Positions 7,656-16,961 of a stretch of 64,000 nt of DNA are shown here, piece by piece. Under the pieces are notes generated by a model that saw only the letters and a program-made list of their open reading frames with translations, did not search any database and was not told the origin of the DNA. Source of the stretch: Mesorhizobium terrae (GTDB taxonomy: Bacteria > Pseudomonadota > Alphaproteobacteria > Rhizobiales > Rhizobiaceae); the NCBI RefSeq assembly GCF_008727715.1, contig NZ_CP044217.1, forward strand, positions 229,639-293,638, in the 5' to 3' direction. Positions within the stretch are counted from its first letter, which is position 1. Each line of letters starts with the position of its first letter. Position numbers and translations under genes: made by a program.

Positions 7656-9326
7656 CTATTCGGCCGCTTCGCGGAACTCGTCCTCACCCTCGTCGAGCTC
7701 TTCCGAGGCAGCGGTCAGGTCGTCGCCGGAGGCGGACTCCTCGTCCTCGTCCGGCTCGGGCGCATTGGTGGCGAGCCAATTCGCGAGTTCCTTTTCGTCC
7801 GGCGCGAACAGCGCGCTCGGGTGAACGAAACGGTCCTCCTTGAAGTGCTCGACAAGGGCTGCGCGCGTGTCCTTCACCCGCGCACGCGGCAGCACGGGCG
7901 TGCCGTTGCAGGACGCTTCGAGCGCCTGACGCGACAGGCACGACAGGAAATCCGCGGTGCCCATGTTGGGCAGGAAGATGTTCGCGCCGATCGCATCGCC
8001 GGCCACGCGCGCGACGATCCCGCTGTTGGAGGCGTTTCGCCGGCACGACAGGATCTCCTTAAGCGACAGGCGTGCGGCGACGCGCAACGTCTCCTCGCTG
8101 CACTGGAGCTGGCCCTCGGCGTTGAACAGGCTCGCCGCGCACCTGGCCAGCCGACTGCTGCCATAGAGCGACTCGCCGCCGTCGGTCCTGACCGAGACGT
8201 TCTGTCCCGCGAGGGCGAGGATCAGCAGCGCCATCAGCGTGTCGTCCTCGATCGGCGCCCGGTCGAGCGCCTCGCGCAGCGCATCGGTGCGGAAGTCGCC
8301 GATCATGTTCATGCCCTTGTTGGTGACCGGCGGGCGGGGCTTCGCGACAGTGCCGATATCGTCGGCGTCCTTGCCATTTTTCTTCGCCTCCGGCATGCGG
8401 TAGGTCACGCTTTGGACCTTGCCGTCGCGATCGAGATACATGGCCACGCAGTCGCTCTTGGCCGCCTTGCCGTGGACACGCTCGGCCTTCGGCGGCAGCA
8501 ACGGCTGACCCCAGCTGTTGGCCTCGGTGATGAGGCCGCGCTTCGGCAGGTGATTCGCCATCCACTCCTGCTGCGCGCCGAGGAACGCCTCGACATTGGT
8601 GGTGTAGCGGCCGTCCTCGTCGGCCGGCCCGAACAGGTCTTCCTCCCATTCGATCCCATAGGCGCGCGCCAGCTCGTCGTCGAAACTGGCGTCCTTGGCG
8701 TACATGCGGGTCTTGGCCAGCGCGTTCGCCACGTTCCACCAGCCGACCCTCGGATCGGCCTTGGACGGCTTGTGCGCCTTCCAGACTTCCTTCTGCTCAT
8801 CGAGCGAAGCGGACGCGATGGTGCGCAGCTGCTGCTCGTTAGGCATATCGCCCTTGGCCATCTGGTCGAGCATCGCCGGCAGCACGTTGGCAAACAGCCT
8901 GAGCTGCTTGATCCGCCGCGGCGTCAGCGCCAGCGCGACGGCGATCGCGTCCTCGGTCCAACCGAGAGCGACCAGGCGCTCGATCGCCCGCCACTGGTCG
9001 ACAGGGTTGAGCGGCTCCCTGACGATGTTCTCCGCGAAGGAGCGCATCGCGCCGTTGGCGCCGGCGTTGTCGTTGTCGGCATCGTTGACGAGGATGTCGA
9101 TCTCTTCGATTCCGGCCTTGAGCGCGAGCCTGACACGGCGACGGCCGGCCTCGATGACGAAGCCGTTGCCGCCATCGCCCTGCGGCGTGACGACAGGCGG
9201 ATGCACGATGCCGATCGCCTTGATCGACGCCAGCAGCAGAGCGTCGGCCTGTGGCGACGGCTTGGTCTGGCGCGAATGGTTTGGGTTCTCCACCAATGCG
9301 CGCGGATTCATCTTCATGAGATACAT
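7656..9326 (-). CDS. large ParB/RepB-like protein, 556 aa
   Basis: The N-terminus (MNPRALVENPNHSR, SIKAIGIVHPPVVTPQ, FVIEAGRRRVRLALKAG, ENIVREPLNPVDQWRAIERLVALGWTEDAIAVALALTPRRIKQLRL) is a ParB-type nuclease-fold domain with an ENxxRxxxxPxDQ box, followed by a helix-turn-helix. The remaining 350 residues are a family-specific extension ending in an acidic tail (EPDEDEESASGDDL...EELDEGEDEF). Such ParB-like proteins are regular members of rhizobial plasmid backbones and are distinct from the RepB partition protein encoded at 26516-27502. They are probable DNA-binding proteins, possibly for segregation or transfer. The ATG at 9326 has AAAAGGAG upstream. The long upstream open frame is unused. 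Confidence 0.8.
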   Translation of the reverse strand: MYLMKMNPRALVENPNHSRQTKPSPQADALLLASIKAIGIVHPPVVTPQGDGGNGFVIEAGRRRVRLALKAGIEEIDILVNDADNDNAGANGAMRSFAENIVREPLNPVDQWRAIERLVALGWTEDAIAVALALTPRRIKQLRLFANVLPAMLDQMAKGDMPNEQQLRTIASASLDEQKEVWKAHKPSKADPRVGWWNVANALAKTRMYAKDASFDDELARAYGIEWEEDLFGPADEDGRYTTNVEAFLGAQQEWMANHLPKRGLITEANSWGQPLLPPKAERVHGKAAKSDCVAMYLDRDGKVQSVTYRMPEAKKNGKDADDIGTVAKPRPPVTNKGMNMIGDFRTDALREALDRAPIEDDTLMALLILALAGQNVSVRTDGGESLYGSSRLARCAASLFNAEGQLQCSEETLRVAARLSLKEILSCRRNASNSGIVARVAGDAIGANIFLPNMGTADFLSCLSRQALEASCNGTPVLPRARVKDTRAALVEHFKEDRFVHPSALFAPDEKELANWLATNAPEPDEDEESASGDDLTAASEELDEGEDEFREAAE

Positions 9327-9400
9327 GGAATGCTCCTTTTCAGGGGTTTTGGACGCAGCGGCTTGCCGGTCCTTCTCCGTCTTCTTGCCGAAGACCCCTT

Positions 9401-9425
9401 CCGGCCCGCGGAGCGGACGGGCCGG
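9401..9425 (-). promoter_or_regulatory. leader hairpin of the large parB-like gene
   Basis: A perfect 8-bp inverted repeat (CCGGCCCG / CGGGCCGG) with a 9-base loop lies 75 bases upstream of the start of the parB-like gene. It resembles in kind the hairpins before the DUF736, ardC and 196-residue genes. Confidence 0.4.
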
Positions 9426-9598
9426 TGCAACTGCGGCCGAGCATCCCTGCCCGGCCGGCCAAGCGGGGCTTACAGCCCAGCGCAGGGCGCCGAGCCGGGA
9501 TCGCGAGCGGCGCGGTTGAGCGCCAGCGTCGGCGGCCCGCCCGATCTGCGAGCGGCTTTTCCCCTCCCCTTCCTCGCCTTTTCTCCTTTGCGACGGTG

Positions 9599-10393
9599 CT
9601 AGAAACGCGGTGTGCGGCGGCGACGCCGCCAGACTGGCCGCAGGCGATGCCGACTGGCCCGGATCATCGCTCGGGCGCGCTCGGCGCGAAACCGTGCATC
9701 GAGGGCAGCGACGATCTTCCTGGCGGGCAGGATTTCGGAACGGGTGCGGGTTGCAAGCACAAGGCGTTGCCGGTCCATGGCGACGACCACGGCGCGACCT
9801 GCAGCCCGTCCGGGCAGGAGCCCCCACAAAAAGCGATGCTCGACGTCAGAGTTCGGGTGAAGTTGAGCTATGCCGGCGAAGTCGAAGAATACCGGCACGG
9901 TGCTATCGAGCCAGTCCCGAGGAAAGTACTCATCGGGAAACGGCGTCGTGAACAGTCCCCGCCACGGAGTGGTCCCGAATGCGCGCCGGTGGTCCGCGAA
10001 TCTCGGCAGATCGCGCTTCAGGCGTGTTCCATCGACGATCCAAATCATGTTGCCATAGAAGGCTTCGCGCGATTGCCGCTCGACTGGCGAGATGTGCGAA
10101 TGCTGGAATTCGAGCACGAGACCAGCGTTGGTCCGCACGTCGGCGATGTGCTTCTGGCCTCCTTCGATGACGATAACCTCCTGCCATGACGTGTGGTACT
10201 GCTGCTTCCAGCTGCGATGCCACGCTGTCTCGGGCTCCCACCAGGGATCGCAGGAGCGAACGCCCTTGTGTGCCCAGTGGTGAATCCTTTGGCTTCCGCA
10301 TTTCGCGATCATTGTCTGACCGCAGCCGCAATATATTCCTGAAAGGCCTGGCGCTGCCTCGCGCCTGTGATTGTCGATGAGTGCGTACCGCAT
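9599..10393 (-). CDS. CoiA-like nuclease family protein, 264 aa
   Basis: The N-terminus holds CGCGQTMIAKCGSQRIHHWAHKG, the Cys pair and HxWAH motif typical of competence protein CoiA and related proteins. It is followed by AWHRSWKQQY and HIADVRTNAGLVLEFQHSHIS, which has the D...ExQ core of a PD-(D/E)XK nuclease. CoiA helps process incoming DNA during transformation in Gram-positives; in plasmid backbones the family is probably a nuclease acting on DNA. The C-terminus is Arg-rich (RLRPVWRRRRR). It is a single gene between the parB-like gene and the methylase-helicase, all in the same direction. Substrate and role are not known. Confidence 0.75.
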   Translation of the reverse strand: MRYALIDNHRREAAPGLSGIYCGCGQTMIAKCGSQRIHHWAHKGVRSCDPWWEPETAWHRSWKQQYHTSWQEVIVIEGGQKHIADVRTNAGLVLEFQHSHISPVERQSREAFYGNMIWIVDGTRLKRDLPRFADHRRAFGTTPWRGLFTTPFPDEYFPRDWLDSTVPVFFDFAGIAQLHPNSDVEHRFLWGLLPGRAAGRAVVVAMDRQRLVLATRTRSEILPARKIVAALDARFRAERARAMIRASRHRLRPVWRRRRRTPRF

Positions 10394-10655
10394 GGATTCT
10401 CCATATGCGTTGCGGCAACCGCCAGATCGGCGGCAGCCTGATTTTGGTTATTGATGGAAATCTTAGGCAGCGCGGCCAGCGCAGGCTGGTGCGGTTTCTT
10501 CTTATCTTCGACGTTACGGAGAACCGTCGCCGGTTATCGGGATGGCTCGAAATAGGTGTCCGGCGCCATCCTTTGCTCGGACAGAGCGAACCTATCGAAT
10601 ACTGCCCGGCGGTCAAGCAGCGTTGCGATAGTCGCGCATTAACGTAGACATGGAA

Positions 10656-10686
10656 ATGGCCGGTCGCGCGAGACGCGACCGGCCAT
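10656..10686 (-). terminator. strong hairpin terminator after the methylase-helicase gene
   Basis: A perfect 13-bp inverted repeat (ATGGCCGGTCGCG / CGCGACCGGCCAT) with a 5-base loop starts 9 bases past the stop of the leftward 1698-residue gene. On that strand it is followed by TTCC. It is the strongest hairpin of the left block and probably ends that transcript. Confidence 0.7.
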
Positions 10687-10695
10687 CATGAGCGA

Positions 10696-13600
10696 TCATG
10701 CAGCAACTGCGGCAGACTGATGGATACCATCTATGTCCTTCGCCAGCGCCGCCTCGACTTCGGCAAGCTGCCGGCGCTTTTCCGCCAGCTCGCCGGCGAA
10801 CGCAAACTCACCGCCGTTGCCATGGGCCTCGTAGGAGGCGAGTCGGCGCCGCGCATCGGCCAGGTGCTGGCGATAGCGCTCCTGCTCGTTCTCGAAACCG
10901 CCGATCGCGTGCTCGAGGCGCGAAACCGCTCCGAGCGGCGTCACCGTGATCGGCAACTCGATCTCATCCTGGACCCCTGTGCGCAGCAGCAAGGTCGCGT
11001 AGCGATATCCATCCCTGCCGGTCCGCTCGCCGGCATATTCGAGATCGAACCCGCCGATCGAGGCTATCACCCTCTCGCCTTCCTGCTGGCGCTGCACCAG
11101 AGTCAGGATCTCCTTCATAAGCGCCCGGCCCGCGTCCTTGCGCTCGGGATAGGACTTGCCGCGGACGCTCATAGCGAAAGCGTCGCCACCAGTCGGGACA
11201 AGACGCCCGATGTCCTGCCCGACCTCGGCAACGCGGCGCGTGCAGCGTTCGATTTCGCGCTCGGCATCGCGCAGCTGCCGGCGAACGGCGTGCTGGTCGT
11301 CGATATGGGCGGCGCGCAGACGCTCCAGCCGGGCGATGTCGGTCTCGAGCCCGGCCTTCTGCATCAGGCGCTGGTCGCCGCTGGCGACGGCCTTGGCCAT
11401 GGCGAACTGGTTCGCCTGTCCTTCGCCCAAATCCTCCAGCTTACGGATCGACATGTCGCCGGAGAGTGCCGCAGCGATAAACCGGGCCTTGCGCTCGTTG
11501 TTTTGCCACATGGTGGCATCGAGGCTCCCTTCCGTGGCATAGGCGAAGATATCGACCTCCTGGTTCTGATTGCCCTGTCGGGCAATGCGGCCTTCCCGCT
11601 GCTCGATCTGCGACGGCAGCCAGGGGACGTCGAGATGGTGCAGTGCCTTCAGCCGAAGCTGTGCGTTGACTCCAGTGCCCATGGTTTCGGAGGATCCAAT
11701 CAGGAACCGCACCTTGCCGGCGCGCGTGTCGCCGAACAGCCGCTGCTTCGCCTCCGACTTCTTGTAGTCCTGCATGAAGGCGATCTCGGAGGCCGGCACG
11801 CCGAGGCGAATCAGCTCGTCGCGGATCCAGCGATAGGCCGAGAAACCTCGCGTCTTCTCCACGCTGATCGTGCCGAGATCGGAGAAGATCATCTGCGCAG
11901 CGCCCGGAAGCTCGTAGGGCTTGCCGTCGGCACGAACGTAGGTGTCCTCCGCTGTCTCCCGCCAAATGCGGAAGGCGTTGGCGACCAGCCTGTTCAGCTT
12001 GTTTTCGGGCTCGTTGTCGTTGTCGGGATCGACAAGGCGCAGGTCGATCGCGGCGTGCCGGCCGTCGGTGATGACGGAGAGCAGGATGTCGTCGCCGGGC
12101 TGCGGCGGACGATTGCGATCCTCGATCGCCTTGATGCGCGCCGCCAAAACCAACTGGTAGTTCTTGAAATCTTGCGTCGGCTTCGACGTCACGATCTGGC
12201 GCTTACCGGTCGAGATTGCAGGGACCTTCACGTATTGGCGCAAGTCCTCCGGCATCACCACGTCCGCGAAGGACCGGAACATGGCGATCAGCTCGGGCAC
12301 GTTGACGAAGCTGGCGAAGCGCGAGACGGGCTTGTATTTGCCCGACGGCTGTAGCTCCAGTTCCGTCACCGTTTCGCCGAAGGTCGACGCCCAGGCGTCG
12401 AACTCGTGCAAGCCACGCACCATCAGCGCGGCAAAGTCCATAAGCCGCTGCACCGTGAACATCTCGCCGAGCGTATTTGTGATGGGCGTGCCGGAGGCGA
12501 GCACGAGCGCCCGGCCGGGGTTCTTTGTTTCGATGAAACGGGACTTCACATAGAGGTCCCAGGCGCGCTGCGAGCCGTTCGGGTCGACACCCTTCAACGT
12601 GCTCATGTTGGTGGCGAAGGAGAGCTTTCTGAACTCCTGCGCCTCGTCGACGATGATCTGATCTACGCCGATCTCCGCGATGGTCAGGAGATCGTCCTTG
12701 GGCGTGGCAAGCGACTCCAGACGCTCCTGCAGGCCCTCCTTCAAGCGCTCAAGACGCTTGCGCGAGACCCGGTCCTCGTCATCGACGTCGAGAAGAAGCT
12801 TCTCGTAAAGCTCCAGCTCGTCCTGAATCATCTGCTGCTCGAAGACGGCCGGCACGCCGATGAACCGGAACGCCGAATGCGTGATGATGATCGCGTCCCA
12901 GTTCGCCGTGGCCGCACGCGACAGGAACCGGGCGCGCTTCTCCTTGGTGAAATTGGTCTCGTCGGCAACGAGGATCCGCGCCATCGGATAGAGCGCCAGG
13001 AATTCGCGTGCGACCTGAGCGAGGCAATGGCCGGGCACGGTCACCATCGCCTTGTTGATGAGGCCGAGCCGTCGCTGCTCCATGATGGCGGCGGAATAGG
13101 TCATCGTCTTGCCGGCGCCGACGGCGTGGGCGAGATATGTCGAGCCCGAAGCGATGATCCTCCAGATGCCGCGCTTCTGGTGCGGATAGAGCGTGAACGC
13201 TCCGCTGGCGCCCGGCAGTTGAAGGTGCGAACCGTCAAACTTGCGTGGCGCGATATTGTTGAAGCGGTCGTTGTAGACGCGCGCCAGCCGGTCGGTCCGA
13301 TCCGCGTCGGACCATATCCAGCGCTGGAAGGCGTCCTTGATCTTCTGGAGTTTTTCCTTCGCCCCCTCGGTGTCGACCACGTTGAGGACGCGGCGCTCCT
13401 TGCCGTTCTCCTGGACCGTGTCGAAGATCTGCGGCACGCGGCTGTTGAGCGCATCGGTCAGCAACTCGCCGGCGTGCCGGCGATTGGTACCCCACTCGGA
13501 CGTGCCGGCCGCGAGATAGGCGAGCTGACCGGCCCGTACCGTCCACGACGCCAGTTCCGGCATGTGGTGGATCTTGATGTCGGCGCCCATCGTCTCCTTG

Positions 13601-15792
13601 ACAAAGGCGACGACGTCGGCGGCAGGAATCCACGGTGCGCCAAGACGGGCGGTGATGTCGGAGGGCCGAAGATCGACCGGCTGCACGGCCTGAAGGGCCG
13701 CAACGTTGCGTTCGTAGGCGGGATCGAGCGCGGCGGCCGCCTCCGCCGCCTGCAGCTTGTCACGGACAGGCCCGGACAGATAGGCATCGGCCATCTGCCA
13801 CGAGCCCTCGGCGGGGTCGCGGAAAATGGCGCTGCCCAGTTCTGCCACGACGTCGTCCGGATCGCGGTGCAGAAGCTCCGCGATATGGTCGAGGTCGACG
13901 CGGCCGCGTTCGTTCAGCACGACAACCAGCGCATCGGCCGCACTTGCGATCACCGGCGGGGCCGGCGGCGAGATCACGCGCTCGGAGAAGATCGGTCCGG
14001 GCCTCGCCGTATCGTTCTCTAGATCGTAGTCTTCTATTGCAGCTACGAGCCAGCAATCGGGATCGTCGAGGAACGGCGCGAGGTTGGGGCGGCGGTGCGT
14101 CTCGCGCACCTCGCCGGTCTCGTCATCTTCAGCGATCGAGACGGTGGTGTGGTTGATCGGGCCGAAATCGCGCACGAAGCTCGACCAGGCGATGCGCAAC
14201 TTGACCTGAAGCTCTTTCCAGGGCTGGTCGAGCTCCTGGGCCTTCAGCACCTCGCGCACGGCATTGCGAACGGGGATCAGCTTCTGGACGATGCGGACAT
14301 GCTTCTCCGGCATGCCCTCGGCGCTGCGACCCTTGCGAACCTTCACAGCAGCAGGTTCGCCGTCGATGAACTGCATCAGGCCCTTGGCATTGTCGACGAA
14401 GAAGCTGCCCTCACGGACATGGCGTTCGGTAGGAAGATCGATCGGCGCGTTGTCGACCGCATCCTCCAGACCGAAATCGATCTCGGTGGGCTCGCCGTCA
14501 TAGCGGTGTTCCGGGAGCAGGGAGATGGCCACGTCGAGCGCGGCCGCCAGGTCCTCGCCCTTCCGCGGCAGGCATGTGTAGGTCTCGCCGAACGGACCCG
14601 AGGTCAGTGCGTGCGTGCCAAGCACGAAATCCGGATGGCGGGCGAACCAACGGTTGGTCCGGATCGCGCCCTCGTCCTCTGTCGCCGGCCGGACCTCCTC
14701 GACGTCGAGCCAGGACTGGTTGCCTTCCGGCTCGCCGATCTTGCGCTTGCGGAAGAAGAGGATGTCGACGACCACGTCCGTGCCGGCGTCGGCGCGGAAA
14801 CTACCCTCGGGCAGGCGAATGGCGGCGATCAGGTCGGCCGACTTCGCGATATGCTCGCGCGCCGCACAATCTGCCTTGTCCATGGTTCCGGAGCTGGTGA
14901 CGAAGGCGGCAAACGCTCCCGGCTTCAACAGGTCTATCGCTCGCGCGATGAAATAGTCGTGCAGACGAAGACCGAGTGAGCGGTATGCCCGGTCCGACCG
15001 CACGGTGCGGTCGGAGAAGGGTGGATTGCCGATGGCGAGGTCGAAGCTCGTCGGCAGCTCGGTACGAGCGAAATCACCAGTGAGGACCCTTGCCCACGGC
15101 TGTAACAGACGGGCGATGCGCGCTGTGACGGGATCGAGTTCGATGCCGGTGACGTGGGAGACATCGCGCAGGCCTTCGGGCATCAGCGCCGCGAACAGTC
15201 CCGTGCCGATTCCCGGCTCCAGCACGCGACCGCCCCGCCATCCCATACGCTGGAGGCCGGACCAGATCGCCCGCACGATGAACGCGGGCGTGAAATGGGC
15301 ATATTGCGTGCAGCGCGCGAGCGAAGCGTAGTCGGTCTCGCCGACGGCGTCCTCAAGCGCCGAGCCGATCTCGTCCCAGCCCTTGCGGAACTCGATCTCG
15401 CCGGGTCGCCGGAAGACGTGGTTCGCAAGGTCGGATGCGCCGAAGCCGATAAAGCGGATCAGCGTCTCCTGCTCCTCACGCGTGGCAGGCCGCTCGGCCG
15501 CCTCGATCTCGGCGGCAAGGCGGATAGCGGCGATATTGTCTCGAGCCCGCTCCTTCCAGCCACGCGCCAGCCCGCGATCTCCGCCAAGATAGAAGTTCGA
15601 TCCACGGGACCGGGAGACTGACGGCTCCGGCTTCGCGGCTTTCGGTTCCGGCACAGCCGGCGCCGGTGTCGAGGGATCGGGATCGTCGTCGGGATCGAAG
15701 TCGCCCGCGAAGGCGGTGACGCCAAGCCCGAGGCCGGACGATAGCGCGGTGTTGCCGAAGAGGTCGATGGTGAAAGGATCGTCATTAGACAT
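10696..15792 (-). CDS. DNA methylase-helicase fusion (DarB-like), 1698 aa
   Basis: The N-terminal third is a SAM-dependent DNA adenine methylase: LEPGIGTG at residues 191-198 is the SAM-binding motif and NPPF at 256-259 the catalytic motif. The middle and C-terminal parts form an SF2 helicase/translocase: YPHQKRGIWRI, Walker A AVGAGKT near residue 890, DEAQ near 1049, ASGTPITNT, and QREGRIARQGN near 1400. The last 250 residues are coiled-coil-like (RRQLRDAEREIERCTRRVAEV). Such giant fusions are regular plasmid and phage backbone proteins; phage P1 DarB has the same order and protects DNA from type I restriction. Start ATG at 15792 has AGGAG ten bases upstream. A role in protecting transferred DNA is inferred. 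Confidence 0.85.
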   Translation of the reverse strand: MSNDDPFTIDLFGNTALSSGLGLGVTAFAGDFDPDDDPDPSTPAPAVPEPKAAKPEPSVSRSRGSNFYLGGDRGLARGWKERARDNIAAIRLAAEIEAAERPATREEQETLIRFIGFGASDLANHVFRRPGEIEFRKGWDEIGSALEDAVGETDYASLARCTQYAHFTPAFIVRAIWSGLQRMGWRGGRVLEPGIGTGLFAALMPEGLRDVSHVTGIELDPVTARIARLLQPWARVLTGDFARTELPTSFDLAIGNPPFSDRTVRSDRAYRSLGLRLHDYFIARAIDLLKPGAFAAFVTSSGTMDKADCAAREHIAKSADLIAAIRLPEGSFRADAGTDVVVDILFFRKRKIGEPEGNQSWLDVEEVRPATEDEGAIRTNRWFARHPDFVLGTHALTSGPFGETYTCLPRKGEDLAAALDVAISLLPEHRYDGEPTEIDFGLEDAVDNAPIDLPTERHVREGSFFVDNAKGLMQFIDGEPAAVKVRKGRSAEGMPEKHVRIVQKLIPVRNAVREVLKAQELDQPWKELQVKLRIAWSSFVRDFGPINHTTVSIAEDDETGEVRETHRRPNLAPFLDDPDCWLVAAIEDYDLENDTARPGPIFSERVISPPAPPVIASAADALVVVLNERGRVDLDHIAELLHRDPDDVVAELGSAIFRDPAEGSWQMADAYLSGPVRDKLQAAEAAAALDPAYERNVAALQAVQPVDLRPSDITARLGAPWIPAADVVAFVKETMGADIKIHHMPELASWTVRAGQLAYLAAGTSEWGTNRRHAGELLTDALNSRVPQIFDTVQENGKERRVLNVVDTEGAKEKLQKIKDAFQRWIWSDADRTDRLARVYNDRFNNIAPRKFDGSHLQLPGASGAFTLYPHQKRGIWRIIASGSTYLAHAVGAGKTMTYSAAIMEQRRLGLINKAMVTVPGHCLAQVAREFLALYPMARILVADETNFTKEKRARFLSRAATANWDAIIITHSAFRFIGVPAVFEQQMIQDELELYEKLLLDVDDEDRVSRKRLERLKEGLQERLESLATPKDDLLTIAEIGVDQIIVDEAQEFRKLSFATNMSTLKGVDPNGSQRAWDLYVKSRFIETKNPGRALVLASGTPITNTLGEMFTVQRLMDFAALMVRGLHEFDAWASTFGETVTELELQPSGKYKPVSRFASFVNVPELIAMFRSFADVVMPEDLRQYVKVPAISTGKRQIVTSKPTQDFKNYQLVLAARIKAIEDRNRPPQPGDDILLSVITDGRHAAIDLRLVDPDNDNEPENKLNRLVANAFRIWRETAEDTYVRADGKPYELPGAAQMIFSDLGTISVEKTRGFSAYRWIRDELIRLGVPASEIAFMQDYKKSEAKQRLFGDTRAGKVRFLIGSSETMGTGVNAQLRLKALHHLDVPWLPSQIEQREGRIARQGNQNQEVDIFAYATEGSLDATMWQNNERKARFIAAALSGDMSIRKLEDLGEGQANQFAMAKAVASGDQRLMQKAGLETDIARLERLRAAHIDDQHAVRRQLRDAEREIERCTRRVAEVGQDIGRLVPTGGDAFAMSVRGKSYPERKDAGRALMKEILTLVQRQQEGERVIASIGGFDLEYAGERTGRDGYRYATLLLRTGVQDEIELPITVTPLGAVSRLEHAIGGFENEQERYRQHLADARRRLASYEAHGNGGEFAFAGELAEKRRQLAEVEAALAKDIDGIHQSAAVAA

Positions 15793-15876
15793 CGGGATTT
15801 CTCCTGTGATGAAGGCGCACGCGATCGACCGGCCAGGCAGGCTGGCCGCTCGATGGTTGCCGCGGTTGAAGGGGAA

Positions 15877-16275
15877 TCAGCGAGTAATCAGCGAGAACAC
15901 GATTTCGTCCTCGGTGAGATCCATGTTGATATGCGTGGCGCGACGATTGCGGTCGAAGAGCGGGATCAGCTGTTCGGCTGCGATGAATTCGACGCCGTCA
16001 TCGCCGCCGAAATGGCGACGCTTGTAGTGCCACCAGTCGCGGTTGCCGACCGGGTGGCATTGCTCGGAATAGAGGACGAGGGCACGCTCGCCCTCGGCGA
16101 GCTTGCCATTGGACATGATGTAGACGCCCTCGTCGCCTACCAGCCAGAGACCGGGTTTCTCGCCTTCGCCGGGCCTGGTTCCGTAGTATGGATTGCGAAA
16201 ACCGCCGTTGGCCTTGGCGTCGGCAATGCCGCGTTCGATGACCTTGCGAACCGCAAGGATGGGGAATGTGAACAT
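15877..16275 (-). CDS. DUF3085 family protein, 132 aa
   Basis: The sequence FTFPILAVRKVIERGIADAKANGGFRNPYYGTRPGEGEKPGLWLVGDEGVYIMSNGKL...VLYSEQC matches the DUF3085 family, small proteins of unknown function found on plasmids and islands. I chose the ATG at 16275 because GGAGGGG lies 5 bases before it; two ATGs five codons upstream overlap the stop of the DUF1419 gene and lack a site. The ribosome binding site overlaps the end of the DUF1419 gene, so the two form an operon. The protein is soluble and beta-rich with no visible catalytic residues. Confidence 0.8.
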   Translation of the reverse strand: MFTFPILAVRKVIERGIADAKANGGFRNPYYGTRPGEGEKPGLWLVGDEGVYIMSNGKLAEGERALVLYSEQCHPVGNRDWWHYKRRHFGGDDGVEFIAAEQLIPLFDRNRRATHINMDLTEDEIVFSLITR

Positions 16276-16286
16276 CGTCCCCTCCA

Positions 16287-16889
16287 TCACGCTGCAATCG
16301 CGTGAGGGAGGTGGCGCAGATGCACCGGCAGCTTGGACGCGACCTCGTCATCCGTGAGTTGGTCTAGCAGTTTGAAGGGATGGGCTTGACCAGAGAGATA
16401 GACGATGACGACGCGCTTCCCTCGCAGGGTGATCGGAAAGCGCCAGTCTGCGTAGCCGCGATAGTCGTCGTGAGTGCTCGACCAGATGTGCTCGATGCGC
16501 TCCTCGCGCGTCATCGCCCGAACCGGCCGCGACTCGCGCTCGACGATGATATCGCGCATCAGGTCGGGCGAGCGCCTGTCGTTCAGGTCGCAATAGCCGT
16601 GGAAATACCGGATGCGGTCATCGACCCTCAACGTGAAGAAGACGCTCGTCACATTGCCGGTCAGGAACTCCCGCATCGCGAACATGCCGTAGCGCATCCA
16701 GAGCGGCGGCAGGAGCTCGAACATGTAGTTGTGATCGGCCTGCGAAACCTCGAACCACTCGCCCCGGTAAAGGGGGGCTGCGTCATCCTCGAAGCGGCTC
16801 GGTCGCTGTGCATGGCGATCGAACATGCGGAACATCTGCCGGCGATCGGCGATGCCCTGATAGATCTTGCGGATCGGAGAAGAGGTCAT
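16287..16889 (-). CDS. DUF1419 family protein, 200 aa
   Basis: MTSSPIRKIYQGIADRRQMFRMFDRHAQRPSRFEDDAAPLYRGEWFEV...MFELLPPLWMRYGMFAMREFLTGNVTSVFFTLRVDDRIRYFHGYCDL is the conserved body of DUF1419, another plasmid-backbone family of unknown function. The start at 16889 has AAAGGAG ten bases upstream; 14 further codons upstream are ignored. It is the first gene of a two-gene operon with DUF3085. Its constant linkage with the methylase-helicase, DUF3085 and toprim genes on such plasmids suggests a role in transfer or establishment, but this is inference. Confidence 0.8.
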   Translation of the reverse strand: MTSSPIRKIYQGIADRRQMFRMFDRHAQRPSRFEDDAAPLYRGEWFEVSQADHNYMFELLPPLWMRYGMFAMREFLTGNVTSVFFTLRVDDRIRYFHGYCDLNDRRSPDLMRDIIVERESRPVRAMTREERIEHIWSSTHDDYRGYADWRFPITLRGKRVVIVYLSGQAHPFKLLDQLTDDEVASKLPVHLRHLPHAIAA

Positions 16890-16961
16890 GTGCGGGCTCC
16901 TTTGGCCTCGTCGGGCCGGAGCGCGGCTCATCCTCTCTGGATGTCCATCCTCTTCGGCCCT

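Noticed and set aside
10720-15331. Several 100-540 codon plus-strand ORFs inside the methylase-helicase gene
   Set aside because: They are antisense shadows of an intact 1698-codon gene with clear catalytic motifs.
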